From Sinohyriopsis cumingii (lineage: Eukaryota; Mollusca; Bivalvia; Unionida; Unionidae), in NCBI GenBank assembly GCA_028554795.2, contig CM068825.1, positions 155,611,053-155,675,052 on the forward strand: 64,000 nucleotides of DNA. The letters run 5' to 3'. How positions within the stretch are numbered: the stretch's first letter is position 1; each line of letters opens with the position of its first letter. The notes beneath the pieces were generated by a model. The model ran no database searches. It saw only the letters and a program-made list of their open reading frames with translations, and was not told where the DNA came from. A program made the position numbers and the translations under genes. Shown here piece by piece: positions 1-11,059 of this stretch.

Positions 1-55
<55 letters not shown>
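1..55. repeat. (TA)n microsatellite at window edge
   Basis: Uninterrupted TA dinucleotide run at the left edge. Its true length is unknown because the window cuts it. Confidence 0.95.
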
Positions 56-60
<5 letters not shown>

Positions 61-273
61 CTGAATCGGTTTGTGACAGTTTTATTTAAGAGCAAGTTAC
101 GGAGGAAAAGCTTTAAAGCGAAGAAAAAATAAGACCTATAGCTCGTGTTCGTAGGTTGAAGAAGAACAATATCGATCATTTAGCTGAATCGATTTTGTTT
201 TGTACTGGACCGAATTCAATTTACCAAAACACATTATTGACCACGTTCTATTTCTTTAGGCACGTAGTTTGAA

Positions 274-1026
274 ATGAGAATGATAATTACATCTACTTTA
301 CTGATCCTGTTTCACCAGTTGTTGACGCGGGTTGCATATGTTGGCTCCCAATCTACCGAAAATGCTTGCACCCAAAATTCAATAACAGTTGAAGATCAGG
401 GATCCTCGTATTGCGGCGTGAAAATGTATTTTGGTGATTCTTTCTGTCAACGCATCATCCAGCAAGACGTAACAAATGCCATGAAAAGCGCGTGTACGGG
501 GATGACCACACCTCAGGGGCCTAGTGATGAATATAAAGCTTTAACTACAAAAATTGATTCCTTGGATAAGAAAGCTGATGACGCATTGATGAGATTAACA
601 GCTCTCATATTAAGCACCACCAACAAAACGTGTCGCACTGGGTACGATTATTATCAGCAAGACCAGATTTGCTTCAAGTTCTACAGCGATTGTAAGACCT
701 GGTCTGAAGCCAGACAAGTCTGTCAGTAAGACGGTGGCTACTTGATCAGTCTAAATGATCGCAACCTAGAGTTTTTCAGAAATTTGGCACGAGCGAAAGC
801 AGGCAGTTGCAATAACGTCTGGGTCGGTACAACGGATGCTTCCTCGGAGGGACAGTGGAACTGGCAGAATGGTGAGAAGGTTAGCTCGGCTTTCTGGGCA
901 TCTGGTCAACCCGACAATTGGGCCTCGAAGGAGAACTGTGGCGATCTGAATAAGATATTTGATTACAAATTGAACGATGAAGATTGCAGCAACAAGTTAC
1001 ATTATATTTGCCGGGCTGCTTTTTGA
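274..1026 (+). pseudogene. Intronless C-type lectin copy with in-frame stop (processed retrocopy)
   Basis: A single reading frame of 250 codons runs from ATG 274 to TGA 1024-1026, broken only by TAA at 727-729 (codon 152). Residues 1-26 look like a signal peptide. A cysteine-containing region and a short helical stretch follow, then a C-type lectin-like domain from about residue 115 to the end. The domain shows WVG, a WNW-like strand, QPD (212-214), ENC, ND (234-235) and the paired cysteines. QPD with the downstream E and ND forms calcium site 2 and in this family usually means galactose-type sugar binding. The stop falls in the conserved C-Q-x-D-G-G-Y-L stretch, so it removes nearly all of the sugar-binding half. 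AATAAA at 1154-1159 followed 20 nt later (ignoring the inserted SINE) by 16 A's supports origin by retroposition of a polyadenylated mRNA. Alternatives are a polymorphic stop or readthrough. The lectin assignment is strong; pseudogene status is an inference. Confidence 0.85.
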
Positions 1027-1153
1027 AACAATTCAATAGTTTGATATGAATATTTTAAAAATAGTAACCAAGAGTCCTCCATGAACTTCGGATATTTCAC
1101 ATTTAAAATATATATTTCCATATGTAGCGTTTTATTTTTGAAATCGGCACTGG

Positions 1154-1159
1154 AATAAA
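1154..1159 (+). promoter_or_regulatory. Polyadenylation signal AATAAA of the lectin copy
   Basis: AATAAA lies 128 nt after the lectin stop codon. After removing the SINE (1175-1421) and one copy of its target duplication, it is 20 nt before the A-tract at 1440-1455, the normal spacing of signal to cleavage site. Confidence 0.65.
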
Positions 1160-1174
1160 CTACTGCACCAGCAG

Positions 1175-1421
1175 GGGTCCCGAGTGGCCGAGTGGTCTAA
1201 AGCGCTCACCGTTCCGGATCACTGCCATCTCACCTCTGTCTGCGTGGGTTCGAGTCCAAGGCTCGGCTAGCGTGGGTACGTGGGAAAGCCTGCCAGTAGC
1301 TTCTCGTGGGTCGGTGGTTCTTCCTTGGGTTTTCCAGGGTTCTTCCTCCACCAGTTATACTGGCCGCCATGTATAGCCTATCTTGTGCTGAAAAATGGCG
1401 TTAAACCCTAGAACAACAACA
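1175..1421 (+). mobile_element. SINE family A, full length, 13-bp TSD
   Basis: 247-bp tRNA-derived SINE. The head carries a box A-like segment (TGGCCGAGTGG) and box B (GGTTCGAGTCC), a Ser/Leu-type tRNA look. The body ends in a 3' domain reading through 'ccgccatgtata' to 'gcgttaaaccc' and an (ACA)n tail. It is flanked by a perfect 13-bp target duplication ACTGCACCAGCAG at 1162-1174 and 1422-1434. Other copies lie at 17652, 37102, 52638 and 62840. The 3' domain resembles widespread molluscan SINEs (from memory). Confidence 0.9.
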
Positions 1422-1439
1422 ACTGCACCAGCAGGTAGC

Positions 1440-1455
1440 AAAAAAAAAAAAAAAA
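1440..1455 (+). other. Genomic poly(A) tract (retrocopy tail)
   Basis: Sixteen consecutive A's directly after the five bases that follow the right SINE target duplication. Read together with the AATAAA at 1154, this is best explained as the tail of the retroposed lectin mRNA. Confidence 0.6.
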
Positions 1456-1647
1456 GAAAATTATTTTTAGGCTCAACGTATTTCATGTTCTTCATAGTAA
1501 CATAAACACTATTTCGTCTCAAAAGATGTGTTGGTTTCAATGTTACATATTTGGTACAGTATATCGTGTAGATAAAATGAGAGCCATGAACCTTTCCTAA
1601 GGACATACTAAAGCAGACGACCTGAACTGGCCTGGGTGAGCACTGAA

Positions 1648-1716
1648 CCCGTTGCCATCGAACTCGCGACCTTTGAATTACGGATCCAACGTTCTACCAG
1701 CTGAGCTAGGGCGGCT
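1648..1716 (-). mobile_element. tRNA-derived sequence (tRNA-Thr-like pseudogene or SINE head)
   Basis: On the minus strand a tRNA-like cloverleaf order is visible: box A TAGCTCAGCTGG, an anticodon-arm-like TTGGA/TTCAA stem around TCCGTAA, and box B GAGTTCGATGG. The T-stem (GCGAG against GCAAC) does not pair, so this is not a working tRNA. It is probably the head of a third SINE family or a decayed tRNA copy. Confidence 0.5.
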
Positions 1717-1816
1717 ACTAGTAGAATATTAATACAGTAAAGCCATTACTTTTATGCCATGCCTCTACGTTATTCGTACTGTGACAAACTATGTACTTGT
1801 GCTGAATAGTAATGCC

Positions 1817-1900
1817 TATTGGGCTGAATTATGCCAGGCCTCTCGGGCAAACATTGAGAAAGTCCAAAACAAGACATGGAACAAAATTAGAATAAAATTG
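1817..1900 (+). mobile_element. Possible LINE reverse transcriptase C-terminal scrap
   Basis: The reading frame here contains YWAEL...NIEKVQNKTWNKI, resembling the 'W...N..KL/I..VQNKA.R.I' stretch just after the reverse transcriptase domain of many non-LTR elements. It is short and isolated, so the assignment is weak. Confidence 0.25.
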
Positions 1901-1986
1901 GATGGAAAATGTTCGTTGAATTATATTAAAGGCGGGGCGATTTGATAATTCCCATTATTTCATTCTTATTTTTTTTATCTCATCAG

Positions 1987-2289
1987 TATCCCCAGCTGTT
2001 CCAGGGCAAACCACCTGACATTGAGAAAGAGAATGGGATGAAGAAGACCTTCGACTACCTGAACAGACAGCTTGATGGACAGAGGCACATGGCGGGAGAT
2101 GAGATGACCCTGGCTGACATCAGTATGGCTACCAACATTGCTTTGCTTGAACTTAGAAACTATAATCTTGACCAATGGCCCCTGTTGTCAGCTTGGTACC
2201 AGCGAATGAAACTTTTGCCATACTGGAACGAATGCAACAAGGGATTATATGATTGGAAGTCACCAATCATGAAAGATACTCTAGAATAA
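1987..2289 (+). CDS. Glutathione S-transferase, terminal coding exon
   Basis: The frame opens after a pyrimidine-rich tract and acceptor (ttttttttatctcatcag) and ends at TAA 2287-2289, giving 100 codons in phase 0. The peptide is the all-helical C-terminal domain of a cytosolic GST: a helix with the motif GDEMTLADIS, where T-L-A-D is the conserved N-capping box, followed by WPLLSAWYQRM and the closing 'YWNECNKG' helix. These enzymes conjugate glutathione to electrophiles; this domain forms the hydrophobic substrate pocket. The pattern looks most like the delta/theta group, but class cannot be fixed from one exon. Upstream exons, including the thioredoxin-like N-terminal domain, were not found and presumably lie left of the window, so the lectin retrocopy may sit in this gene's last intron. 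A single-exon pseudogene scrap is an alternative. Confidence 0.75.
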   Translation, partial: YPQLFQGKPPDIEKENGMKKTFDYLNRQLDGQRHMAGDEMTLADISMATNIALLELRNYNLDQWPLLSAWYQRMKLLPYWNECNKGLYDWKSPIMKDTLE

Positions 2290-3307
2290 GTGTTTCCGCT
2301 GATATCTTGCAACTGTTGGCCGTCGTTCAATTTTTTTTTTAAAGAAAGGACAGGAGCATAGAGTCACGCTGTAGGTTTTATTTATTGCGATGTAAGATAT
2401 TCCAGCATTCCAGCAGCATAAACACATATTTAAATACAACAATGTCGTATATTTTTTAATCTACGTATAAAATGTAAAGACTTAAGATTGTTTGACCTCA
2501 ATAGGCTCTTAGAATTAAAATATATAAGATTTCACTTTTTAGCTAAGAAGGACCCACACAGAAAACAGATAAGGGGTTAGCGTGTTGAACATCTTGTAAC
2601 GATACGCTCGAATTTAGAATTCGTACAGAAAATACCCTCTGCTGATTCATATTTATATCTTGTACGACTAAGTATTAAATATACTAATGCATGTTGTCAT
2701 ATTGAGAGCGTACAAGTTTAGCACGTTTGCCAACGGGTATGCAATGCTGTCATCATAAACGTGAATGGAGGCTTGAAAAGCATGCGAGGATTTTCTTCAG
2801 CTCTCTTCTTTTGACACGTAATAAACAAACAAACAAAAAAATCCAGCGAACTTGTGTTTTAAGATAGCCACTGTTCCTCCAACTAAGATACAACGTTTAT
2901 TCTCAAAATTTGTATCATCTGAAATATAGCGCGGAGGATGGTTATGAGTGAGTACAATGCCTCCTCCTGATAGAAATTACGAGACATGATATAAATTATG
3001 AGACATGATATAAATTACGAGACATTTGGGCACTGAGTATATATATGATATTTAGCAATGATGAAATAAAGTAAAATACTGAGACTAAACATCATTTTGT
3101 AATCGTAATTGTATATATTATGTATCATCACATACCGTCATGTAGCCATATATTTAATAGCATACTGTATATTTGTAAATATCGGAGGAAATGTTGATGG
3201 GTTCAAATAACCTAACAGACCCAATCCTTCGACAGAATACTGACTTTAGTATGGTTAACTTCAAAACAACCCAATTGTGCTAATCCCTTGACAGAATACT
3301 GACTTAA
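2290..3307. other. Non-coding, no gene recognised
   Basis: Includes the GST 3' flank. Short local duplications only: three units of 'gagacatgatataaatta' near 2980-3025, and a duplicated stretch containing 'gacagaatactgactt' at about 3230 and 3290. No convincing coding sequence. Confidence 0.6.
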
Positions 3308-6300
3308 ATATCATCATCATCATCGTCAGTCCCATAGTCTGGTAAACCGTTCGGGCACCGCACAAGACCGAACAACCAGCTTCCTACATTCCTCTCGATC
3401 TTCCGTCTTGCTCAGTGAGCCGCTCAATGTCAAGCCTGTCCACTCTCGAATGTTATCTTCCCACCTCTTTCTTTGCCTGCCTCTCTTTCTTCTTCCTTGT
3501 ACAGTGCCTTGCATGATTGTCTTGGCAAGTCCTGATGAGCGTGAGACATGCCCATACCACTGCAGTTTACATTTATTCACTGTGATCAGTAGGTCATCGT
3601 GAGGCACAATGGTTTGTCTTATCCTTTGCCGTATTTTTTCATTGGTGATATGGTCTTTGTATGTGACGCCGAGGATCTTTCGGAAACATCTCATCTCTGT
3701 GGCCTGTATCCTTTTCTCTAAGTCAGCTGTTATGGTCCACGATTCGCAGGCGTAGAGAAATATGGAGATCACTAGTGATTTCATCAGTCCTTTGAAATGA
3801 GTGCGATGTTTTTGTCATTCCTGATAGGCTTCAGTTTTGTCAGCGCTGCTGTTGTCTGTGCAATCCTGGAGAGTACTTCAGGCTTCGATCCTTCTTCTGT
3901 TACAGTTGCCCCCAAATACTTGAAGCTGTGGGCTGTTTCTAGCTTCGTACCTTGGACCCTGATGTCAGTGGTGATGCCCTTGGTGTTGTTGGTCATAATT
4001 TTTGGTCTTCTCTGCACTGATTTCCATGCCGTAGACTGCAGAGGTTTTGTCGAGGCTCTCTTCGAAACTAGATAATTCTTGCTCATTTCCTGTTAGTCGA
4101 TCAACGCCGTCGGCAAAACGTAAATTGGTGATTGTTCTGCCTCCGATGCTGACCCTCCCTTCATGATTTTCAAGCGCGTCTGCCACGATTCTCTCCAGAA
4201 AGGTGCTGAATAGTGTGGGAGAGAGCAGACAGCCTTGTCTGACTCCGACTGTCGTTCTGAACCAGTCCCCTATGCTGCCGTTGAAGTATACTGCACTGGT
4301 GGCCTTGTCATAGAGGTGCTCTTTTACTGTGATGAGTTTGGCATTCATGTTGTACAGTCTCATGGTCCCCCACAAGGATGCATGCCCTACCCTGTCAAAT
4401 GCCTTCTTGAAATCCACGAACACCTGGTACAGATCTTGCTGGTGTTGGAGATACTTCTCACCCAATATCCTGAGGTTAAAGATCTTCTCTGTTGTGCTGA
4501 GCCCAGCTCTGAGCCATACCTTCTCCTCAATTATCTTTTCAGCTTGTGGCTTTAGTCTGTTCATCAGTATCCTTAACATGACTTTGCTTGAATGGCTTAT
4601 AAGACTAATTGTACGGTGGTTTTGACACTGGTGCAAGTTACCTTTCTTGGGGAGGGTGATGATCAGTGATTGGGTCCTCAGCGATGGCCATACTCCTGTT
4701 TGCTAGATCTTGTTGTAGATGTTTATGAGCGCGCTAATCGCTGATTCTCCCCCAGCTTGGATCAGTATTGCTGAGATGTTGTCCACTCCTGCTGACGTCC
4801 TCTTTTTCAGCGATCTGGTTGTCGTTGTTAGTTGCTGGAGGGACGTTCAGTACCTTTGGATCTATTGTGGCTCCGTGGGTGTAAAGTTCTGCGCAGTACT
4901 CTGTCCATCTTTCCAGAATATATTTTTCTTCTGTGAGGCAGTTTCCGGCTTTGTCCTGTAAGGAGGTAACCCGCCTTTGTTTTGTGCTTGTTAGAAATTG
5001 GACAAGTTGGTATACTTACCTGTTTTATGTCACTTGTTTAGACTCGAATAAACAGTAGCAGAAGAAAGAGTGAAAACAACAAGCTTTGAAAAATACAATA
5101 ATTTATTTCCCTGGAAAAATTATGTAAAAATGAAAAAAAATATGAACTTACGGTTTTATAAAATCAAATCCAAAAATAATCCGAGAATAAAATTTTTGTA
5201 GTCCTAATAACAAAATGTTCTACTGATTTCACGTTCGAATCCCGACGAAGAATCCAAGATGGAAGACAACGACGTATGCTCCAATCTGTAGTGTTGAAGT
5301 CTACAGTTCCTTGTAGAAACAAAAGTTATTACTCCGGTTTCTGATAGCTGAATAAATTTTTATTACAGAAAACGGTCCTTGTTCCACAATATTACATGAG
5401 CACACGTATTTTCTAGAAAATGATCGAATTAATCCTTTTGAACCAAGTAATTTGAAATAACTCAAAACCAAGTAAATTGAAATAATTCCAAACAGCACAA
5501 CGTACAACTAACAGTTTAACAGCCCAGCTTCTACTGAGATTTATTCTCCAATACATGGGTTATATGGGTTTCTAAAATGTAAACAAGGGTCACGTGATCA
5601 TCTTCTGGAAGTTTATAGAAGCAAGTACTTGTCACAGATCACGTTTACCCAGTAAAGACAAAGTCGCGTCATGACCTTTGAAACAAGCAATCATTTTAAA
5701 ATAAAAAAGAACTTGTTTACGAAGCTTGCTACAATTCTGAAACAAGGTCAGGATTTATATCAATACCTCGTGTTATAAACTAACAGTCAAGGTCAAACTA
5801 TTTTCTAAAAAGGAATATAAACTCTAGTGAATAAATTTACATTACAATATCATGTAGTGAAAAATAAAATGTTTAAAACAGACGAACAATTAAATTTAAA
5901 TAAATATATAGTAAATCAGATATAAAAAATTAATCAAATATACATAACAACTGCTGTTGTTCCTTTTCAAGTTTCCCTCAATGTATTTTGACTGTTCTTC
6001 TGTCCATTTCTCTTTTGCTTTTTTCATGCTTTTCTTGTCTTCCCGGTTGACTGCCTTGTACTGCTCTGCCCCTTCTGTATCGTTCTTTTTCTTCTTCAGT
6101 TCCCTCCTCTTGACACACAGGTTCAGGACCTCAGCTGTAACCCAGGGCTTCTTGACTGGGCGATGTCTCCCAAAAATCTCGCTGACTGTTTCGGTCGTTG
6201 CTGTATTGAAGGTGGTGATCAACGTGTCCATGTCGGTATTGTCAGCATCGAGGAAGGTGAGCGGTGCAAATTTCCCACCAATCATTGCCCGGAAGGCTTT

Positions 6301-6624
6301 TGATACTTCGGGATCATTCGATTTCTCGAGATAAAATTTTATTCTTGTGTGGCTCTCTTTCTTGACAGTCTTTAGAAGTAGCCTGAAGGTCATCATCACC
6401 AGATCATGGTCACTTCCTACGTCCGCTCCGGGAAAGCTTCGAGTCTTGGCGATGTTTACACTTGACTGTACGAGCCTCTTCACCATGATGTAGTCGATCT
6501 GACTTTGATGGTCTCCGATTGGAATGTGCCACGTCCATCTTCTGGATTCATTGTGTTGGTCGAAGGTGTTTTTTAGCATAAGGTCATTGTAACTGGCGAA
6601 TTCCAGGAGCCAAAGCTCACACAT
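3308..6624 (-). mobile_element. Broken LINE (endonuclease-reverse transcriptase), 5'-truncated
   Basis: Minus-strand non-LTR retrotransposon, read from 6624 down to 3308. 5957-6624 encodes the C-terminal part of the apurinic-type endonuclease (RRWTWH, SQIDYIMV, and GSDHDLVMM with the catalytic SDH) and a basic linker. After an inserted repeat (5028-5949), 3326-5020 encodes reverse transcriptase (VFVDFKKAFDRVGH-type motif, GVRQGCLLSP) and the C-terminal tail with YGHVSRS and GRRKRGRQRKRWEDNIREW. The catalytic FADD box reads FADG, and at least two frameshifts split the frame (near 3784 and 3965-4086). The 3' end runs into a (GAT)n tail. The tail motifs resemble RTE/BovB-like 'craniofacial development protein 2-like' entries; clade placement is tentative. 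Dead copy. Confidence 0.88.
5028..5949. repeat. 0.92-kb dispersed repeat R, copy 1 (inserted in the LINE)
   Basis: 922-bp AT-rich element, similar over its length to 54331-55252 and, more loosely, 43016-43840. All three begin TGTYRY and end ACATWACA, an LTR-like TG...CA form with a short imperfect inverted terminus (TGTTACGT against TGTTATGT). No open frame and no clear target duplication. It separates the endonuclease and reverse transcriptase parts of the LINE, so it is the younger insertion. It could be a solo LTR or another non-coding element. Confidence 0.75.
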
Positions 6625-7099
6625 CTAATTGCATATTGTAATAATCGAAGCCGGATTTAGTCGTAATATCCAAACAAAGGAATTCACAAAAGTTAAAAGT
6701 TTGCAAACAAACGTCTTCTCATTAATATATAGAATGGTCTGGATTTTTTGTTCATAGTAAATCGTCATTCTCTTTACCATATTAAAGGAACTGAACATTA
6801 TTACAGCTAATGAGACCATCGGGAAATGTTATTCTCTCAACAAATCTAACCAATATCTCTCATGCATATTTTCGGGACTGGATTTTGGTCCTTGTAGGCC
6901 CTAGTCACTTCTTTAATAAAGCGATTGTCATTGACATGACTGTGTGTTTGTGTATACACTTTTCAGTAACATGGTGTTTTCGTAGACCATAGGCACAGTG
7001 CCTGCTGTGTAGATGTATATTGGATAATACGGCCATGCACATACGGAGTCCGATTCCGTCGCATGACAAGTGTTCGGATGACTGGTTACGTCTCCTTGT

Positions 7100-7134
<35 letters not shown>

Positions 7135-8964
7135 GACTTTGTTTAATAGTACACGAAAGTCCTAATTGTTACGTGTACATTTTTTTGTGCCTAATATGAA
7201 TGACTTGAAGAACTTACTGTCATTTCTCATTTAAGTAACATCCTTACGGAAAGGATTTCAGGTTAAATTTGCGATTGCAATATTTCTGCATTATGCGCCC
7301 CGTTTGGTATACATTCTTTCCACGTTGATCCCAAGGTGGCGCCCTTGCGAGACGCCGTTGCTGCACCAGGTTGATTTTGGCAAGAAACATGCAGAAATCT
7401 GTTCAGTTGTTGATTATACTTCGTGTTTCAATACATTTTCAAAAGGTAATGTAAAAAAAAAACAGACACTTTATGTCTTGAACCGGTAGATATCTATGAA
7501 ATTTTTAATTTGAAGATATTTTGGGTCAAAAATTAACGTTACATTATTTCAATAGAAACTCAGAATTCGGGTGACACTGGAATTGAATTGTTTGTCCATG
7601 CAGTGGCATTGGTTACCAACATCATCCTGGAAACAGTGTGTTTTCTCCAATTATTTACTGACGATATGGGAATATTTAATTGTGAATGAATTTTGAATGA
7701 TTTGTGTAACGAACAATGTGTATTTACATTATGTAAAATTAATTTTGTGTTATTACATTTAATATTTGCCACTGTTGATGGTAGTTTGCATGAAAAGTAC
7801 TTGCCATGCAACCAAGGAACATTAAATCTGTTAGCAAATAATTACATGGTTATTTCTGACAAGAAAATTATAGTGATTTTGTAATCAATTGCATCCGGCA
7901 CAGCCAATTAAATAATGCAATTATAAATACGATTAATTTGCAACCATCAGTCATCTTTCGCTTCCAAAGACTCACAATATGTAGAACAGTTTTCTCCTAG
8001 ATCTCACATTTTAAACCAGTGTAATCAACAAATACTTCACTCTCCGCAACGAAACTTTATTTAGTCTCCAATAGCTAATATAAACATTAATTACCATGTA
8101 GAACAGGGGTGCACAACTCCAACGTTTACATGAGCTAGACTTGAGCTTGATTGGAACTAAGCAAGTCGCACTGCGTAAATTCTGTGTCGATAATTAAAGG
8201 ATAAATACACATGAATAAATTAAGAGCACGGGCCGAGCGCAGCACAAAATGTCAAGGCCGACTGCATGAGGACCGCGGGTCGTATGTTGATATAGAACAT
8301 ATATTCAGATTAAAGAGACAATGACAAGGAAATCTTAGCCCCTCTAACATGGCGTACAAGACATAAAACAATAAAATAAAATTTAGTTTCAATGATAACA
8401 ACGTAGGAGCTCTGTATTGATTTAATAAACAAAAACAAAAACTGAACATGGTTCCTAAACTTTGCTGCAGCCAGATTGTACTGGTTCGCCGGCTTTTTGA
8501 GTAACCATGGAGCTACAGCAGGTATGACAGTTATTAGAAGTAAATATAGTTCATGTAATACCCACTACAACCAAGACTGCACATGCAATGTATGCCGTCA
8601 ACTCTTCTAATAATTGCTATCACCCACATGTTAACCTGTTCAGGGTTACCTATCACAAAATAAAATGTTATGCCAATAATATAGAATTTTACCATTAAAT
8701 AAACGTATTTATTCCATAGCACCAATTGTACTGGTCAGAAAGGACCTTTTGTATAGGCTAGGATATGTATAAACCACGGGGAAAAATGTGACCATGAGCT
8801 AAACACATATATTCAACATACGTTAGCAAATCGTAAAATATATGTCACAGTGATCTTTGCTTGTAAGGCGTTAGTGCAAAAAGAGCTGCATCCAATTATA
8901 AATTTTCATGATCCTAATATAAGCAGCACGCAATAAAAGACCTCAAAAATACAAAAAATGATCT
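6625..8964. other. Non-coding, no gene recognised
   Basis: AT-rich sequence with short open frames of no recognisable family on either strand, apart from an (AAT)n run at 7101-7131. Confidence 0.5.
7101..7131. repeat. (AAT)n microsatellite
   Basis: About ten uninterrupted TAA/AAT units. Confidence 0.95.
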
Positions 8965-9032
8965 AAGCCACTGATTATTTTTGAGAAAGTTTGTAGTGCT
9001 TGCATCCCGTCACCAGCGTTCATGATTCTAGG

Positions 9033-9080
9033 TGTGTGTGATTTGGATTTTAACGTAGCTTTAATAATTTTTCAGTCATA
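9033..9080 (-). mobile_element. SINE family B, 3' tail fragment
   Basis: GTGTGTGATTTGG followed by 'attttaacgtagcttta' matches the 3' end of SINE B in inverted orientation. It is preceded by CATGATTCTAGG (9021-9032), which recurs at the far end of the SINE at 10917-10928 and, inverted, beside the SINE at 18216-18227. Confidence 0.75.
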
Positions 9081-9259
9081 ATTAAAACATTCTTTGAGAT
9101 ATGATCATGAAATTTCAGTACATAAAACCCATGTTCACCTCCAGTAGTTCCACATTTTCTATACATTTAAGTTTATGTCCGTAATTTGAAAGACCATCTA
9201 AATAAAAATAATGATTTTAAAAATATAATTGAAGGATTATGTCTGCGTTTGCGTGCATG

Positions 9260-9263
<4 letters not shown>

Positions 9264-9314
<51 letters not shown>
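9264..9314. repeat. (TA)n microsatellite
   Basis: About 25 TA units. Confidence 0.95.
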
Positions 9315-9316
<2 letters not shown>

Positions 9317-10567
9317 TCATTTTCTTCCCCGTTAACTTTACATTGTCAGAATCTTGCAGTATTACCCGATATTGAATCCGCGCAACAATACACATATAGC
9401 ATTCACGTGCATAAAGGAACTACTTTCTATTGTAAACAAACAATGGACGCAGACGCCAGCACTTTTCATTTGTCCACAAATCATGTACACTCGCGTAAGA
9501 GGCTCTTTACGTTGTGGTTGTTTAAATTTGTTCCTGAATGAACTAAAACAGATGTTTCGTGGACTGCCACATACCAGCTGCATTGGCACATTCCGCGTTG
9601 ATACAATGTTACGGATTTAGGCTAGCTACAGTATATAACAGACGTAAGATAAGGTCCTTACAAATGACATACAAGTGAAAAGTCATATACTCTCTTCTTT
9701 AGCTGGTGATAAGAATGGCAAAATAAAATATGCTTACAGTTTTACATCCTGAATTTCCTCAAAATGTATTTTCTTAATTCTGCAAATCCGAATTATATGA
9801 GCCATGTCATAGGTTTTCAATCTGGATTACACATTTTGAAATTGTGCTGTAATATCGATGATAAGTGCAATTGCATCCTCCTTACTGCACTCAAAATGAA
9901 ATAAGCATTAAATTCCATAGCGTCTTTTTGATAATTGCAATTGAAATACTTCATAGTGTTCCCACATTATGATTTCAAACATTCAATGGCAGAAACAGAA
10001 ACACATTTGCAGATGTCAACACGCTTCTCCCTAGCTTCTTAAATCTCATGTATTTTACGTGGAATCATCACATACAAATCCAGTCTATAATCACGAAATT
10101 TCCTAGAATCGAGAAAAATACCAAAGTCTATTCATTCCAGATCAAATGGAAAAGTTGTTATAATGCACATTCATTCACAATATGACTCCAAATTTCAATT
10201 TTAACGTAACACGCCATTTTCTTTCGAAAGTTATGTCGAGCGCGCGACTAAGTTCAAATTTATCTGGGCGGAGTTATATGCGCAGTAATAATGTTGATCT
10301 GTGTAATGATGAATATGCGCTTGTGTATTTAGTTTGGAATGCGGCATACATTCATTTACGTTGTTTCTTGTAGTGTATTTTGTTTATATAATTAAACCTT
10401 AGGTAGAATTAAAAAAATGAGCATATAATAAAAAGGTTACTGCATTTGTATGGGAAAATATGAACTCGTTTTGTCGGAAGGATATACTGCACTCCCAAGG
10501 TCGTGCAGTATTCGATCCCAAAACTCGTTCATATTTTCGCATACAAATCCAGTAACCTATAAATATA
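9315..10567. other. Non-coding, no gene recognised
   Basis: Two overlapping short frames at 9315-9620 have no recognisable domain. They read through the microsatellite edge and are probably chance. Confidence 0.5.
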
Positions 10568-10573
10568 TGTGTT

Positions 10574-10621
<48 letters not shown>

Positions 10622-10916
10622 GGATTTTTAACGTAGCTTTAACAAATTTTCAGTCATATCGCTACGATGTCTGCTGTGTGGCAGTTTATAGTGATGTCTA
10701 GCACTGGGGCATCATGCAGCAGACACGTAGCATGATGTCCCACCCAGTCACATTATCCTGACACCAAACCGACCAGTCCTAACACTAACCTCCTAATGCT
10801 GAGGGCCAAGCGAGGCAGCTGTTAGTACCATTTTTAGGTCTTTGGTATGACTCGGCCGGGGATCGAACCCACGACCTCTCGCATCTGAGGCGGACGCACT
10901 AGGCCACCGGAGCGGT
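10568..10916 (-). mobile_element. SINE family B, full length with (GT)n tail
   Basis: tRNA-derived SINE in minus orientation. The head is at 10830-10916, with box B (GGGTTCGATCCCC on the minus strand) and a box A region around GGCCTAGTG. The body contains an inverted repeat ATCATGCT...AGCATGAT and ends in a (CA)n tail, seen here as (GT)n at 10568-10619. The same family is at 17845, 17904, 20061, 55965 and 60508. CATGATTCTAGG at 10917-10928 abuts the head. Confidence 0.9.
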
Positions 10917-10928
10917 CATGATTCTAGG

Positions 10929-11059
10929 AATAGAGTTGCCAGAGTGTTGACAAGACAATCCAATTAGATGCAAGATCAGCTCATACATATATACGGATCT
11001 TTCTCTTAATTATTTTATCCGATATCCAGATGATCTATGCCTATTTATAAAAAAAATCA
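10929..11059. repeat. Left flank of the 47-bp array: decayed ~160-bp repeat unit
   Basis: The stretch 'gccagagtgttgacaagac' followed by 'gatgcaagatcagctcat' matches, with many changes, units found right of the array (for example 14450-14510 and 16195-16240). The old repeat therefore flanks the array on both sides. Confidence 0.5.

Noticed and set aside
727..729. Stop codon recoding such as selenocysteine in the lectin
   Set aside because: The codon is TAA, not TGA, and a retrocopy origin with a simple nonsense mutation explains it.
1648..1716. Functional tRNA gene
   Set aside because: The T-stem does not pair, so only a tRNA-derived pseudogene or SINE head is supported.
3408..4961. Several plus-strand frames over the LINE
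   Set aside because: They are antisense shadows of the reverse transcriptase frames.
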